A stretch of 64,000 nucleotides of DNA from Lutimaribacter pacificus (GCF_900142185.1 NZ_FQZZ01000011.1:1-64000); one strand, 5' to 3'. Shown: positions 55,035 through 64,000, counted from the first letter of the stretch. A program made the numbers and translations. Notes: generated by a model not told the origin, from the letters alone.

Positions 55035-57203
55035 ATGACTGCGAACACTCCCAATCCGGGCGCGGCTATCGGTGCACGGAAGAAATCTCTGGCAAGCCAG
55101 CTGATCCGACTGCGCTATGATCTGATACCGGATCACCTTCTGGGTGAAATTCTGGCCAAGAAGTGGGTTGAGAATGTAGCGCCATTCCTTTTCATGGTGT
55201 TGACGATCGCGTTGTTCGGCAGCCTGATCGATGGCTTTTTCGCACCTTCGAGCATTGTCAACATGGTGCGCCAGCTTGGCGAGTTCGGGTTGATCGTATT
55301 GGCGATGATGCTTGTCATCGGAGCGGGGGGCATCGACCTGTCGGTCGGGTCCAATTTCGCACTGGCGAATTTCGTTGCCTTGGCGACCATGCACATTCTG
55401 GGCTGGCCGGTCTGGGCTGCGCTGATGGCCACATTGGCCGCCTGCGCGTTCGTCGGGCTGCTGAACGGTTTTCTTGTGGGGTTGTTGCGTCTCCGCGCCT
55501 TCCTGACGACGTTGGTCACGCTTATCATCGTGCGCGCCGTGGTGGATATGCTGCTGCTTCGGCATGCGGTGTCGATCTCGGCGGGGTTTCCCGACTCGTT
55601 GGTTTGGGATTTCATTGCGATGGGATCGGTTTTCGGTATTCCGTTCAGCGCCATCGTTCTGCTGGTCGCTGCTCTGGTCATTCACGTCCTGCTTACGCGC
55701 ACACGGCCGGGCTGGCGGATCATGGCTGTCGGCGGATCGCGCCGTTCGGCACATAACTCGGGCATTTCGGTGCGCTGGACCGTCTTTGGTACCTATGTGG
55801 GCGCGGGCGTTCTGGTTGGCATGGCGGGGTTCATGTATGCCGCACGTTTGTCGAGCGCTGGCGCCGATGCCGGCATGGGGCTGGAACTGGCGGCCCTGAC
55901 CGCCGCTGTTCTGGGCGGTAATGCGCTTGGTGGCGGGCGGGCGTCCTCGGCCAAAGCGATCATGGGGGCGATCACGGTTCTTGTCGTGACCAACAGCGTC
56001 ATTCGCATGGGGATGCCGAGCGGCGTCGGCTCCATCGCCCTGGGGGCGGTCCTGCTGCTGGCTGCGACGCTCGATGTGAGGTTCCTGAAGAACCGCTACA
56101 AGCTGCTGGCCAGTGTCTACGTCTCACCCGTAGTGAACGAACTTCCCCCGGCGCCGCCGACGCAGGCGGGGTCCGGCTCGGCCTACGAGGTCAATGACCG
56201 GCTGCATGATGTCGAACTGATCGGGCTTGGCGAAATCGAGGCGCCCGAGGATGTGATCCTGGACCGCAACGACAACCTTTATTGCGGGTCGCGTCAGGGT
56301 GACATCGTCCGGTTCCTTGCGCCGGACTATAAGAAGAAAGAGATTTTCGCCCATATCGGCGGGCAGCCGCTGGGTCTGGCCTTTGACCGCGACGACAATC
56401 TGTACGTTTGCGTGGGCGGTATGGGACTCTACTACATCACGCCCGAGAGGGAGGTGGTGAAGGCGACCGATGAGACCAATCGGACACCTTTCTCGATCAA
56501 CGACGATTCCCGGCTGAGGCTGGCGGACGATCTGGATATCGCGCCCGACGGGCGGGTGTTTTTCTCGGAGGGGACAATCCGTTACGAGATGCATGACTGG
56601 CCGGTGGATTCCATCGAGGCCAGGGGCAATGGCCGTATTCTCTGTTACGATCCGCGTGATGGATCGACCAAGACGGTCGTTCGGAACATCCGCTTTGCCA
56701 ACGGTGTCTGTGTCTCGTTCGACGGCAAGTCCGTGCTTTATGCAGAAACCTTCGGCTGCACCATCAAACGCTACTGGATCGAGGGGCCGAAGGCCGGCAC
56801 GGTCGAGACCATTATCGGCGCGCTTCCGGGGCACCCGGACAATATCAACCGGGCATCGGACGGGAATTACTGGCTTGCCCTGGTCGGGATGCGCACGCCC
56901 GCGATGGATCTGGCGGCCGAAATGCCCGGCTTTCGGCGGCGGATGTCGCGGCGTGTGGCGCAGGATGAATGGATCTATCCGAACATCAACACCGGTTGCG
57001 TGGTGAAGTTCGACGAAGAGGGCAACATCCTTGAGGCGCTGTGGGATCAGGCGGGCGCCAACCACCCGATGATCACCTCGATGCGTGAGCACAAGGGCTC
57101 GTTGTTTCTTGGGGGGCTGTCCAACAACAGAATCGGACGCTATCGCCTGAAAGACGCCGACCCCGACTGGACTTCTTGCGATCACTACTGGGGGAAGAAA
57201 TGA
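55035..57203 (+). CDS. RbsC-type permease fused to a strictosidine-synthase/APMAP-like beta-propeller
   Basis: A 722-residue two-domain protein. Residues ~1-355 are a BPD_transp_2 permease (GAGGIDLSVGSNFALANFVAL, RPGWRIMAVGGSRRSAHNSGISV, AVLGGNALGGGRASS). After a Pro-rich linker (~365-380), residues ~385-722 form a six-bladed propeller: DVELIGLGEIEAPEDVILD, ADDLDIAPDGRVFFSEGTI, YAETFGCTIKRYWIEGPKAG, then LPGHPDNINRASDGNYWLAL, the strictosidine-synthase/APMAP core pattern. The topology would place the propeller on whichever side the last helix leaves it. No frameshift or stop separates the domains. The domain order suggests coupled transport and hydrolysis of a lactone or ester substrate (inference). 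Confidence 0.85.
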   Translation: MTANTPNPGAAIGARKKSLASQLIRLRYDLIPDHLLGEILAKKWVENVAPFLFMVLTIALFGSLIDGFFAPSSIVNMVRQLGEFGLIVLAMMLVIGAGGIDLSVGSNFALANFVALATMHILGWPVWAALMATLAACAFVGLLNGFLVGLLRLRAFLTTLVTLIIVRAVVDMLLLRHAVSISAGFPDSLVWDFIAMGSVFGIPFSAIVLLVAALVIHVLLTRTRPGWRIMAVGGSRRSAHNSGISVRWTVFGTYVGAGVLVGMAGFMYAARLSSAGADAGMGLELAALTAAVLGGNALGGGRASSAKAIMGAITVLVVTNSVIRMGMPSGVGSIALGAVLLLAATLDVRFLKNRYKLLASVYVSPVVNELPPAPPTQAGSGSAYEVNDRLHDVELIGLGEIEAPEDVILDRNDNLYCGSRQGDIVRFLAPDYKKKEIFAHIGGQPLGLAFDRDDNLYVCVGGMGLYYITPEREVVKATDETNRTPFSINDDSRLRLADDLDIAPDGRVFFSEGTIRYEMHDWPVDSIEARGNGRILCYDPRDGSTKTVVRNIRFANGVCVSFDGKSVLYAETFGCTIKRYWIEGPKAGTVETIIGALPGHPDNINRASDGNYWLALVGMRTPAMDLAAEMPGFRRRMSRRVAQDEWIYPNINTGCVVKFDEEGNILEALWDQAGANHPMITSMREHKGSLFLGGLSNNRIGRYRLKDADPDWTSCDHYWGKK

Positions 57204-58264
57204 GCGTTTTTCGCCGGGTGTTCAATGAACTGACAGGGCGCGGTGACGCATCGGTCCGGGTGCCGCTGCTGGATGGGGCGTTGCGGCCGAACCAGGATAT
57301 CGAAGAAGCAGATACCGTCTGCGAAGCGGAAGCGCCTGATAACGTGGTTTCCTATCGCGGCGAGGTGGTTTTCTCGTCGGGTTCGAAAATCCTTAAAAGC
57401 GATGGGCAGACCGTTCTGGAAGCTCCGGCTGCGATTACGGCGCTTGCCGTTTCCCCCGATGACCGGCTTGCCGTCGGGCTGGACGGGGCGGGCGTCATGA
57501 TCGTTGCGCCGGACGGGGCCGAGACGCGGGTTTGCAGTCATCTGGAAAATCCGACGGCCTTGCTTTTTCTCGATGATGCGCTGGTCGTTGCGAACGGATC
57601 GGCGAACAATCGCAACGCCGACTGGAAGCGCGATCTTATGGAAGGCGGACGGGCCGGTCTTGGAACAGGGTCGGTCTGGTTGAGCCGGGAAGGTCAGGAG
57701 ACGGAGATTGCCAATGGTCTTGGCTATCCTTATGGACTCGCGCTTGCGCAGGATGGGCGGCTTGTCGTTTCCGAGGGATGGAAGCACAGGCTGCTGGCGA
57801 TCGATCCGAACCGTCCCGAGAGGCGGGAAGAACTGTATTCCGATCTGCCCGCCTATCCCGCGCGTCTGGCCAGGGCAGAGGGCGGTGGATACTGGCTGGC
57901 CGCTTTCGCGCCACGCAGCCAGATGGTTGAATTCGTGCTGCGCGAAGCAGGGTACCGGAACCGGATGGTCGCGGAGATTCATCCCGATCACTGGGTGGCC
58001 CCGTCGATGAAAAGTCGTCAGTCGTTTCTGGAACCGCTGCAGGGCGGGGGCGTGAAGCAGCTGGGCATTCTCAAACCGTGGGCGCCGAGCTGGTCCTACG
58101 GGCTGGTTATCCGGCTGGGCGAGGATTTCATTCCCGTGTCCAGCCATCACAGCCGCGCTGACGGAACCCATCACGGGGTGACGAGCGTTCTGCAGGACGG
58201 CAACCGCCTTTACGTCGCCAGCCGGGGCGGAAACAAGATCCTATCTCTGCATATCGGGGGCTGA
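57200..58264 (+). CDS. Free SMP-30/strictosidine-synthase-like beta-propeller protein
   Basis: A 354-residue soluble protein without a signal peptide, so cytosolic. Repeats of the propeller type are visible: ITALAVSPDDRLAVGLDGAGV, LENPTALLFLDDALVVANGS, GLGYPYGLALAQDGRLVVSEGWKHRLLAID and GVTSVLQDGNRLYVASRGGNKILSL. It is more divergent than the fused propeller upstream. The ATG overlaps the stop of the fusion gene. It may be a lactonase or hydrolase acting on the imported compound, but catalytic metal ligands could not be pinned down. Confidence 0.75.
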   Translation: MSVFRRVFNELTGRGDASVRVPLLDGALRPNQDIEEADTVCEAEAPDNVVSYRGEVVFSSGSKILKSDGQTVLEAPAAITALAVSPDDRLAVGLDGAGVMIVAPDGAETRVCSHLENPTALLFLDDALVVANGSANNRNADWKRDLMEGGRAGLGTGSVWLSREGQETEIANGLGYPYGLALAQDGRLVVSEGWKHRLLAIDPNRPERREELYSDLPAYPARLARAEGGGYWLAAFAPRSQMVEFVLREAGYRNRMVAEIHPDHWVAPSMKSRQSFLEPLQGGGVKQLGILKPWAPSWSYGLVIRLGEDFIPVSSHHSRADGTHHGVTSVLQDGNRLYVASRGGNKILSLHIGG

Positions 58265-58266
58265 CC

Positions 58267-59766
58267 GTGACCGACATTCTGGAGCTAAAGAATGTGACGA
58301 AGGACTATCGCGGCGTCTACGCCGTCAAGTCCGTCGACTTCACGCTGAAAAAAGGCGAAATACACGCGCTTCTCGGCGAAAACGGAGCGGGGAAGTCCAC
58401 GCTGACCAAGATCATCGCAGGCGCGGTCGCGCCCAGCAGCGGCGAGATGCTGATCGACGGTGCCCCGACCAGTTTCGCGGCGCCGAAGGACGCCCTCGCC
58501 GCCGGGATCGTGATGGTCTACCAGGAAAACAGCCTGGTGCCGGCCCTGACTGTTGCGCAGAATATCTATGTCGGACGCGAGCGGTTTTACAATCGCCTGC
58601 GGGGTATCAACATTGCTGCCCAGCAGCTTATGCAATCGCTGAACTTCAACGTCGATCCGACGGCAACGGTAGCCACGCTCGGGGCCGCGCAAAAACAGAT
58701 GGTCGAAATTGCGCGCGCCGTCAGCCAGAACGCGCGGGTCGTGATATTTGACGAGCCGACGGCCACCCTGACGCCCGAAGAGAAGCATCACTTTTTCGGG
58801 CTGATGCGGCGCCTCAAGCAGTCGGGTGTCGCGATCATCTTTATCAGCCATGCGCTGGAAGAGGCGTTGAACTATGCCGACCGGATCACCGTTTTGCGCG
58901 ATGGCGAGATGGTGACAAACGGCCGTACGGACGCGTTCGACCGGGATTCGATCATTCGCGCAATGGTCGGGCGCACGCTGTCGAAGGACATCTATGGCAC
59001 CGCTGCCGAGGAGCGCAGCATTCGCAAGCCGGGCAAGAAGGTTCTGAGCGTCTCCAACCTGTCGATGGCGAATCTGGTGAAAAGCAATTCGTTTTCCGTG
59101 TTCGGCGGGCAGGTAACGGGCATATTCGGGCTGATCGGATCGGGCCGGACGGAAACAGCCAAGATCATAGCGGGTGTTCTGAAACGCGATTTCTTTCACG
59201 GTGGGGAGGTTCATTTCCACGATCAGAGCGTGCGCTATATCACGCCGCAGCCTGCCGTAAGGGACGGGATCGTTTACGTGACCGAAGATCGCAAGCTCGA
59301 AGGATTTTTCGAGGCGATGTCGATCGGTGAAAACATCGGGATGGGCGATCAGGCGATCAATGGTGGGCCTCTTTCGGTCTACTCGATGGTGCGGGTCAGG
59401 CGGCTGGCCGGGGAATGGATCAAGTCGCTTAACATCCGCGCGATCAACGAAGATGCGAAGGTGATCGAACTGTCTGGCGGGAACCAGCAGAAGGTCGTAA
59501 TCGCGAAGTCACTGGTACAGCATCCCAAGCTCATCATTTTCGACGAGCCGACGCGCGGTGTCGATGTGGGCGCGATCGTGGAGATTCACAACTTCATCAA
59601 CAGTCTGGCGGATGCCGGTCTGGCGGTGGTTGTCATTTCGTCCTATCTGCCCGAGATCCTCGCGATTTCAGATCGGGTTCTGGTCATGCGCAATGGACGT
59701 ATCGTCGAAGAGTTCGACGGGGAAACGACGACCGAGGAAAAGATCATGTACGCCGCCGTGCATTGA
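58267..59766 (+). CDS. Sugar ABC transporter, double ATP-binding protein (RbsA/MglA type)
   Basis: A 499-residue tandem ATPase. Half 1 has Walker A GENGAGKST, an atypical signature LGAAQKQMVEIARAVS and Walker B VVIFDEPTATLTPEE. Half 2 has the degenerate Walker A GLIGSGRTETAK usual for RbsA, signature LSGGNQQKVVIAKSL and LIIFDEPTRGVDVGA. The GTG start is 2 bp after the propeller stop. It is last in the operon and energises the two permeases. Confidence 0.93.
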   Translation: MTDILELKNVTKDYRGVYAVKSVDFTLKKGEIHALLGENGAGKSTLTKIIAGAVAPSSGEMLIDGAPTSFAAPKDALAAGIVMVYQENSLVPALTVAQNIYVGRERFYNRLRGINIAAQQLMQSLNFNVDPTATVATLGAAQKQMVEIARAVSQNARVVIFDEPTATLTPEEKHHFFGLMRRLKQSGVAIIFISHALEEALNYADRITVLRDGEMVTNGRTDAFDRDSIIRAMVGRTLSKDIYGTAAEERSIRKPGKKVLSVSNLSMANLVKSNSFSVFGGQVTGIFGLIGSGRTETAKIIAGVLKRDFFHGGEVHFHDQSVRYITPQPAVRDGIVYVTEDRKLEGFFEAMSIGENIGMGDQAINGGPLSVYSMVRVRRLAGEWIKSLNIRAINEDAKVIELSGGNQQKVVIAKSLVQHPKLIIFDEPTRGVDVGAIVEIHNFINSLADAGLAVVVISSYLPEILAISDRVLVMRNGRIVEEFDGETTTEEKIMYAAVH

Positions 59767-59843
59767 GGAGCGCAGGCCTCGATCCGGGGAGTGATAGGCT
59801 GCTTCCCGGACCTGAGACACGATTCCGATACCAGTCTGGCAGC

Positions 59844-59895
59844 AAGGCCGGCATGGGTCGCAGGCAGAATACGGCGACCCAAGCCGGCCTTTCTG
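59844..59895. terminator. Strong bidirectional terminator
   Basis: An 18-bp stem with one mismatch: 59844-59861 (AAGGCCGGCATGGGTCGC) pairs with 59874-59891 (GCGACCCAAGCCGGCCTT), loop 12 nt. It lies between the ABC operon and the convergent CoA-transferase gene. Confidence 0.85.
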
Positions 59896-59901
59896 TCCGT
59901 T

Positions 59902-61110
59902 CTAGCCGATCACGGCCGCGTCGCGAAGCTGGCGGATTCGGTCAGGGTCGATCGAAAGCCTGGTCAGGACCGCCTCCGTATCGGCGCCGAGCGGACGTGG
60001 TATCTCTTGCGGGCTGATGGCCTGACCGTTCACAAGGAAACTGAGAGATGGGACATGGACCGAGTGATCCACGTCGCCCGTCACCGTCATTCGGCGTGTG
60101 ATGCCACGAGCGTGCAGATGTTCTTCGGCCAGCGCTTCGTCGAGGCCGCGGACTCGGGCGGCGGGCACTTTGTGCTCGGCCAGAAGTGCCTCCCATTCAG
60201 CGGCAGTTTTCGTCAGGAAGATCGCGTTCAGCTCTGCCCGGAGCGAGGGCGCGTTCGCTGCGCGCATTTCGGAGGTTGCATAGCGTGTATCCTCGAGGAT
60301 GTCGCCCCGGCCGAGCGCATGACAGAGCCGGGCGAATTGCGCGTCATTGTTGGCCGCCAGCATCAGCAGGCCGTCGGGTGTCTCGAACGCGCCGGAGGAG
60401 GGGCTGGCGCTCCACGCTTCGTTGCCGTTCGGGGCAGGCACCCAGCCGGAAGACAAATGCTGTGTCATGAGCGACGCCATGAGCATCAGTGCCGTGTCCA
60501 GCATTGCCACGTCGAGCTGCACGCTGGTTCCGGTGCGCCGCACCTCGTGCAGGCCCGAGACGATGGCAAGGGCGGCGTTCATCCCGGTGGCATAGTCGAC
60601 ATAGGGGGCCCCGACCTTGGTCGGGCCGCCTTCGGCTGTGCCGGTGGTCTTCATGATGCCGCACATGCCCTGGATGATGTGATCGTAGGCGGGGCGTGGC
60701 GCGAAGGGGCCGGTCTGCCCGTAGGCAGAGATCGAGCAATAGAGGATCTTCGGGTTCAGCGCCTTTGTCTCCGCGTAGCCCAGACCGAGGTTTTCGGCCA
60801 CGCCCGGCTTGAAATTCTCGACGAACACATCGGCATCTGCGACGATCTGCTTCACGATTTCCAGTCCCGCTTCGGACTTGAGGTCAATCGCGACGGATTT
60901 CTTGCCCGCGTTCTGGGTCATGAAACCCAGCCCCATCTTGCGGGCTGACAGGTCCTTGAGCGGCCCGAGGTCGCGGGTCCAGTCGCCCTGACCGGGTTTC
61001 TCGATCTTGATGACCTCGGCCCCCATGAGGGAAAGCAGGTAGGTGGCGTAGGGTCCGGCGAGGATCTGGCTCAGGTCAACGACCTTCACACCCTTGAGTG
61101 GCTGGAACAT
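59902..61110 (-). CDS. CaiB/BaiF class III CoA-transferase
   Basis: A 402-residue family III CoA-transferase. The catalytic Asp is D172 in VGAPYVDYATGMNAA. Other family blocks: VVDLSQILAGPYATYLL, GAEVIKIEKPGQGDWTRDLGP, NAGKKSVAIDLKSEAG, VFVENFKPGVAENLGL and LYCSISAYGQTGPFAPRPAYD. The substrate is unknown, though acids such as oxalate, carnitine and branched dicarboxylates are typical. It is 70 bp downstream of the TTT binding-protein gene on the same strand, so it probably activates the acid imported by that transporter. Confidence 0.91.
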   Translation of the reverse strand: MFQPLKGVKVVDLSQILAGPYATYLLSLMGAEVIKIEKPGQGDWTRDLGPLKDLSARKMGLGFMTQNAGKKSVAIDLKSEAGLEIVKQIVADADVFVENFKPGVAENLGLGYAETKALNPKILYCSISAYGQTGPFAPRPAYDHIIQGMCGIMKTTGTAEGGPTKVGAPYVDYATGMNAALAIVSGLHEVRRTGTSVQLDVAMLDTALMLMASLMTQHLSSGWVPAPNGNEAWSASPSSGAFETPDGLLMLAANNDAQFARLCHALGRGDILEDTRYATSEMRAANAPSLRAELNAIFLTKTAAEWEALLAEHKVPAARVRGLDEALAEEHLHARGITRRMTVTGDVDHSVHVPSLSFLVNGQAISPQEIPRPLGADTEAVLTRLSIDPDRIRQLRDAAVIG

Positions 61111-61180
61111 GCGGCCTCTGTCGGTTCGTGTTGGGAAGGACCGCGGGCCATCCGGGGCCCGCGGCGCGAGGTGGGGCGGA

Positions 61181-62125
61181 TCAGTTTCCGCCGGTCAGGA
61201 TGACCTTGTTCTTGTCGTAAGTCTCCTGCATCTCCTTCGCCGCGGCCGCAGCATCGTAATACATGATCGGGATGTTGGCGGTTTCTGTGACCTTGACGAA
61301 TTCAGGGTCTGTTTCGGCCGCTTTCAGTGCCGAGCTGATCCGGTCGAGGATTTCCCGCGGAGTGCCCTTGGGCAGGATGATCACGGTCCGCGTATCCATG
61401 GCGAGGGGGAAACCCGCCTCTTCGATGGTCGGCACGTCGGGCGCCGAGGGATGACGAAAGGTCGTCGTCGGCGCGATTGTCTTGATCTCGTCCGGGTAGC
61501 GATAGTGAATCCCGCCCGAGAAGGCGACGGCGACCTGCTTGGCAAGCAGCGTGTTCACCATTTCCGAGCCCGATTGCACCGGCACGGCATTGGCCTGCAG
61601 GCCCTCTTGTTCGGCGATCCGGTCCATGTACATCCGCGCCTCGGCCGACAGGGCGGCATAGGCGAAGTCGGGGTTTTCCCTGGCCCAGGCGATGAAGCCC
61701 GTCAGATCCTCATAGGGTGCGTCCTTCGGTGCGGCGAGGCCGGTCTGATAGGCGGTGATCATCCCGGCATACTCGAAATCGTCGGGCTTGAAATCGACGC
61801 GGTCCATCAGGAAGGGCGCAGCGTTGATCACGGCGTTCGACTGGAACAGGATCGTGTAGCCATCGGGCGCCATACCCCTGAGCTCGTTCGCTGCCACGGC
61901 CCCGCCCGCCCCAGGTTTGTTCACCACGTTGACGGGCTGACCCAGCTGGTCTGCCAGCACCTTGGCGGAGGCGCGGGCGATGAGGTCGGTCTGCCCGCCT
62001 GCGCCGTAGCCCACGAGCATGGTGATCGGCTTAGTCGGATATTCGTCCTGCGCCATGGCCGGAAGGCCGGTCAGCGCGAGCGCAAGACCCGCTGCTGTGG
62101 CCAGAAGCGTGCGTCTGGTTGTCAT
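61181..62125 (-). CDS. tctC: Tripartite tricarboxylate transporter, substrate-binding protein
   Basis: A 314-residue periplasmic TctC/Bug-family receptor. Signal peptide MTTRRTLLATAAGLALALTGLPAMA with a cut before QDEYP, then YPTKPITMLVGYGAGGQTDLIAR, VVNKPGAGGAVAANEL, the two beta-strand-loop motifs that bind the carboxylate of the ligand. The ATG has GGGAGG upstream and overlaps the tctA stop. The ligand is unknown. Confidence 0.92.
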   Translation of the reverse strand: MTTRRTLLATAAGLALALTGLPAMAQDEYPTKPITMLVGYGAGGQTDLIARASAKVLADQLGQPVNVVNKPGAGGAVAANELRGMAPDGYTILFQSNAVINAAPFLMDRVDFKPDDFEYAGMITAYQTGLAAPKDAPYEDLTGFIAWARENPDFAYAALSAEARMYMDRIAEQEGLQANAVPVQSGSEMVNTLLAKQVAVAFSGGIHYRYPDEIKTIAPTTTFRHPSAPDVPTIEEAGFPLAMDTRTVIILPKGTPREILDRISSALKAAETDPEFVKVTETANIPIMYYDAAAAAKEMQETYDKNKVILTGGN

Positions 62126-63645
62126 GATAGTTCCTCCCTTTTGGTGTCGATGGTTCCGACGGATTGACGCGCCTCTTTCCGTGCGACGGCCAGAACGGTG
62201 GCGATTGCGGCAAGGAAAAAGGCAATGGCAATTGGGTGTTTGACGAGATTCGCCCAGTCGTGGTTCAAGAGTTGTAGTGACTGGCGAAAGCTCAGCTCCA
62301 GTTTCGGGGCGACCACGAACCCGATCAGGAACGTCACGAAGCTGAAGTCCAGCTTGCGTGACAGAAACCCGATCAGGGTGAAGGCAAGCATGATGTAGAT
62401 CGAGAAAACGCTCGAGGTTTCCATGTATGCGCCGACGCAGCAAAAGAGCAGAACACCGGGGATGATCAGGCGCAGCGGCACCCGGATGATCATCGCGAAG
62501 ATCCGCTGCCCCGCATAGCCGAGCGCGAGCATGATCAGGCTGGCCGACAGCATCGCGATGTAGAGATCGGCGACGAGGCGCGGCTGTTCGGTGAACATGC
62601 GGGGGCCGGGGGTCAGGCCGTGCAGGATGAAGGCGGCGATCAGGATTGCGGCGATGACGCTGCCCGGAATACCAAGCGCAAAGAGCGGGATCAGCGACGA
62701 GGGCACAACGGCATTATCGGCGCTTTCCGATGCGGCTACGCCTTCGATCATGCCGGTTCCGAATTTCTCGGGCGTTTTCGACGCGCGTTTGGTCGCGCCA
62801 TAGGACAGGAAGGATCCGACGCTGGCGCCAAGGCCCGGCAGGATGCCGACGATGGTACCGATCAGCGAGCCGCGGGCGATCACCGGGGCGCAGCGCCGCC
62901 ATTCCGGGCCGGTGATGCGTCGGTCGTCGGGATTGTCGCTGTCCTTCATCCGCTCGGTCTGGGCGTCCAGTTCGCGGAGATTGCCGGCCTGAACGATCAT
63001 CTCGGCCACGGCGAGCATCCCGATGGCCATGGGTACCAGAGAAATGCCATCGTCCAGTTGCAGGAAGCCGAAGGTCAGACGGGGGACGAAGGTCTCGGTT
63101 TCCATCCCGACGGTGGCGAAAAAGATGCCGAAGCAGGCCGCGATCAGCCCCTTGATCATCGAGCCGCCCGACAGGCCGCCAATGAAGGTGAGCGAAAAGA
63201 CAAGGATCGCGCAAAGCTCTACTGGCCCGATCAGCAGGGCGTAGCGGGCCAGCGGGGCGGCAAGCAGGATGAGTACCACGGTCGATACGAAATCCCCGAT
63301 AACCGAGGCGAAGAGACCCATTTTCAGGGTTTTCTGCGCCTTGCCCTGCCGCGCCAGCGGATACCCGTCGAGGGCTGTGGGCGCCGAGGACGGCTCTCCG
63401 GGTGTGTTTAACAGGATGGCCGAGACGGCGCTGCCCGCACCCGATCCCTTGGCGATGCCGATCAGCAGGCCGAGGGCCGAGACGGGATCAAGGTAGAAGG
63501 TCAGCGGTATCGACACTGCGACGCCGGTGGCCTTGCCCAGCCCCGGGATCGCGCCCAGGATATAGCCCAGCAGCACCCCTCCGGCGACCCAGAACAGCGA
63601 AGGTCCGGTAAAGACGTCCTGTATGGCGATCAGAAGATACTCCAT
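62122..63645 (-). CDS. tctA: Tripartite tricarboxylate transporter, large membrane subunit
   Basis: A 507-residue TctA protein with about twelve helices. Hallmarks: YILGAIPGLGKATGVAVSIPLTFYLDP near the start, GIAKGSGAGSAVSAILLNTPGEPSSAPTALDGYPLARQGKA, a second GILPGLGASVGSFLSYGATKRASKTPEKFG, and SLIPLFALGIPGSVIAAIL. ATG 63645 is preferred over two in-frame GTGs directly before it, since GAGG sits 5 nt upstream. The gene order B-A-C differs from the common C-B-A. Confidence 0.93.
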   Translation of the reverse strand: MEYLLIAIQDVFTGPSLFWVAGGVLLGYILGAIPGLGKATGVAVSIPLTFYLDPVSALGLLIGIAKGSGAGSAVSAILLNTPGEPSSAPTALDGYPLARQGKAQKTLKMGLFASVIGDFVSTVVLILLAAPLARYALLIGPVELCAILVFSLTFIGGLSGGSMIKGLIAACFGIFFATVGMETETFVPRLTFGFLQLDDGISLVPMAIGMLAVAEMIVQAGNLRELDAQTERMKDSDNPDDRRITGPEWRRCAPVIARGSLIGTIVGILPGLGASVGSFLSYGATKRASKTPEKFGTGMIEGVAASESADNAVVPSSLIPLFALGIPGSVIAAILIAAFILHGLTPGPRMFTEQPRLVADLYIAMLSASLIMLALGYAGQRIFAMIIRVPLRLIIPGVLLFCCVGAYMETSSVFSIYIMLAFTLIGFLSRKLDFSFVTFLIGFVVAPKLELSFRQSLQLLNHDWANLVKHPIAIAFFLAAIATVLAVARKEARQSVGTIDTKREELS

Positions 63646-63652
63646 CACCACC

Positions 63653-63991
63653 TCACAGGATTGCCGTTCCGAGAATCTTGTAGAACAGGACCCAGAGCAG
63701 AAGCATCAGGGCCACGGGCATTCCGGCCACGATCAGTGGGCGGCGCTCTCCCAGAACCACCAGGGTTCCCGCCACCAGCACGCTCCCGAAGGCGAGAGCA
63801 CCGATCGTCAGGTAGAGGGTGATCGAGACGGCGAAGACACCCGAGATGAGGGCGAGCGCGCGCAGTTCTTCGCGGCTGAACGGTGGCGGATCGTCACGTC
63901 CGGCGGGCTCGAGGTTGGTGAGGACAAGCAGGACCGACAGAACCAGCACCGCACCCATCATGAGCTGCGGCACGAGGCGAGGAGACATCAT
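63653..63991 (-). CDS. tctB: Tripartite tricarboxylate transporter, small membrane subunit (possibly partial)
   Basis: A 112-residue TctB-like protein with four hydrophobic helices (PQLMMGAVLVLSVLLVLTNL, LALISGVFAVSITLYLTIGALAF, GSVLVAGTLVVLG and VAGMPVALMLLLWVLFYKILG). TctB proteins are usually 140-160 residues. The frame stays open to the window edge with no ribosome binding site before the ATG pair at 63988/63991, so the true start may lie beyond 64000. It ends 7 bp before tctA. Confidence 0.75.
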   Translation of the reverse strand: MMSPRLVPQLMMGAVLVLSVLLVLTNLEPAGRDDPPPFSREELRALALISGVFAVSITLYLTIGALAFGSVLVAGTLVVLGERRPLIVAGMPVALMLLLWVLFYKILGTAIL

Positions 63992-64000
63992 GCCGGCCGG

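Overview
The window is GC-rich alphaproteobacterial DNA, most likely from the Rhodobacteraceae (Roseobacter group). This is inferred from gene content and order: a petABC cytochrome bc1 operon with a 187-residue Rieske protein, thiBPQ facing thiMED, hemE near hemC, standalone mnmD, and TRAP/TTT-rich metabolism. No genome comparison was possible. It is a chromosomal core backbone interrupted by two accessory blocks attached to tRNA genes and followed by a catabolic or transport block.

Region 1 (1-5645) is an accessory block lying against the 3' end of tRNA-Lys(UUU). It begins with the terminal repeats of an IS21-like element. It then carries a small protein coupled to a Rep_trans-type replication initiator, an M48 metalloprotease lipoprotein, and a translationally coupled ATPase plus TOPRIM-like pair that is a candidate phage-defence module. 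The DNA of the last pair is visibly AT-richer than the flanks.

Region 2 (5828-34600) is core: dapF-mtaB, a PaiB-like flavoprotein, a GST, petABC, the thiamine locus with two TPP riboswitches back to back driving thiBPQ leftward and thiMED rightward, aroC, an HD hydrolase, an AEC permease, a FAD oxidoreductase divergent from mnmD (possibly a split MnmC), two EamA transporters, slt, dapA, an aromatic aminotransferase with a sulfurtransferase, smpB, a LysR regulator, hemE, a WYL-domain regulator, hemC and tRNA-Met. A perfect 14-bp palindrome recurs three times in this block.

Region 3 (34554-52287) is a 17.6-kb island bounded by a 105-bp direct repeat that starts inside tRNA-Met and runs 59 bp past its CCA end. 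It encodes a LuxR-family solo regulator divergent from a 3417-residue secreted adhesin, a type I secretion ATPase, its HlyD/LapC-type adaptor, a BamE-like small protein and a TolC-type outer-membrane lipoprotein. Between luxR and the adhesin gene lies a perfect lux-box-like palindrome. The block therefore looks like a transferable, signal-responsive biofilm adhesion system. No integrase was recognised in it.

Region 4 (52288-64000) starts with a doubly deleted IS110-type transposase relic. It continues with an RbsABC-type ABC importer operon in which the second permease is fused to a strictosidine-synthase/APMAP-like beta-propeller and is followed by a second, free propeller protein. A convergent operon follows: a tripartite tricarboxylate transporter (TctB-A-C order) and a class III CoA-transferase, reaching the right edge of the window.
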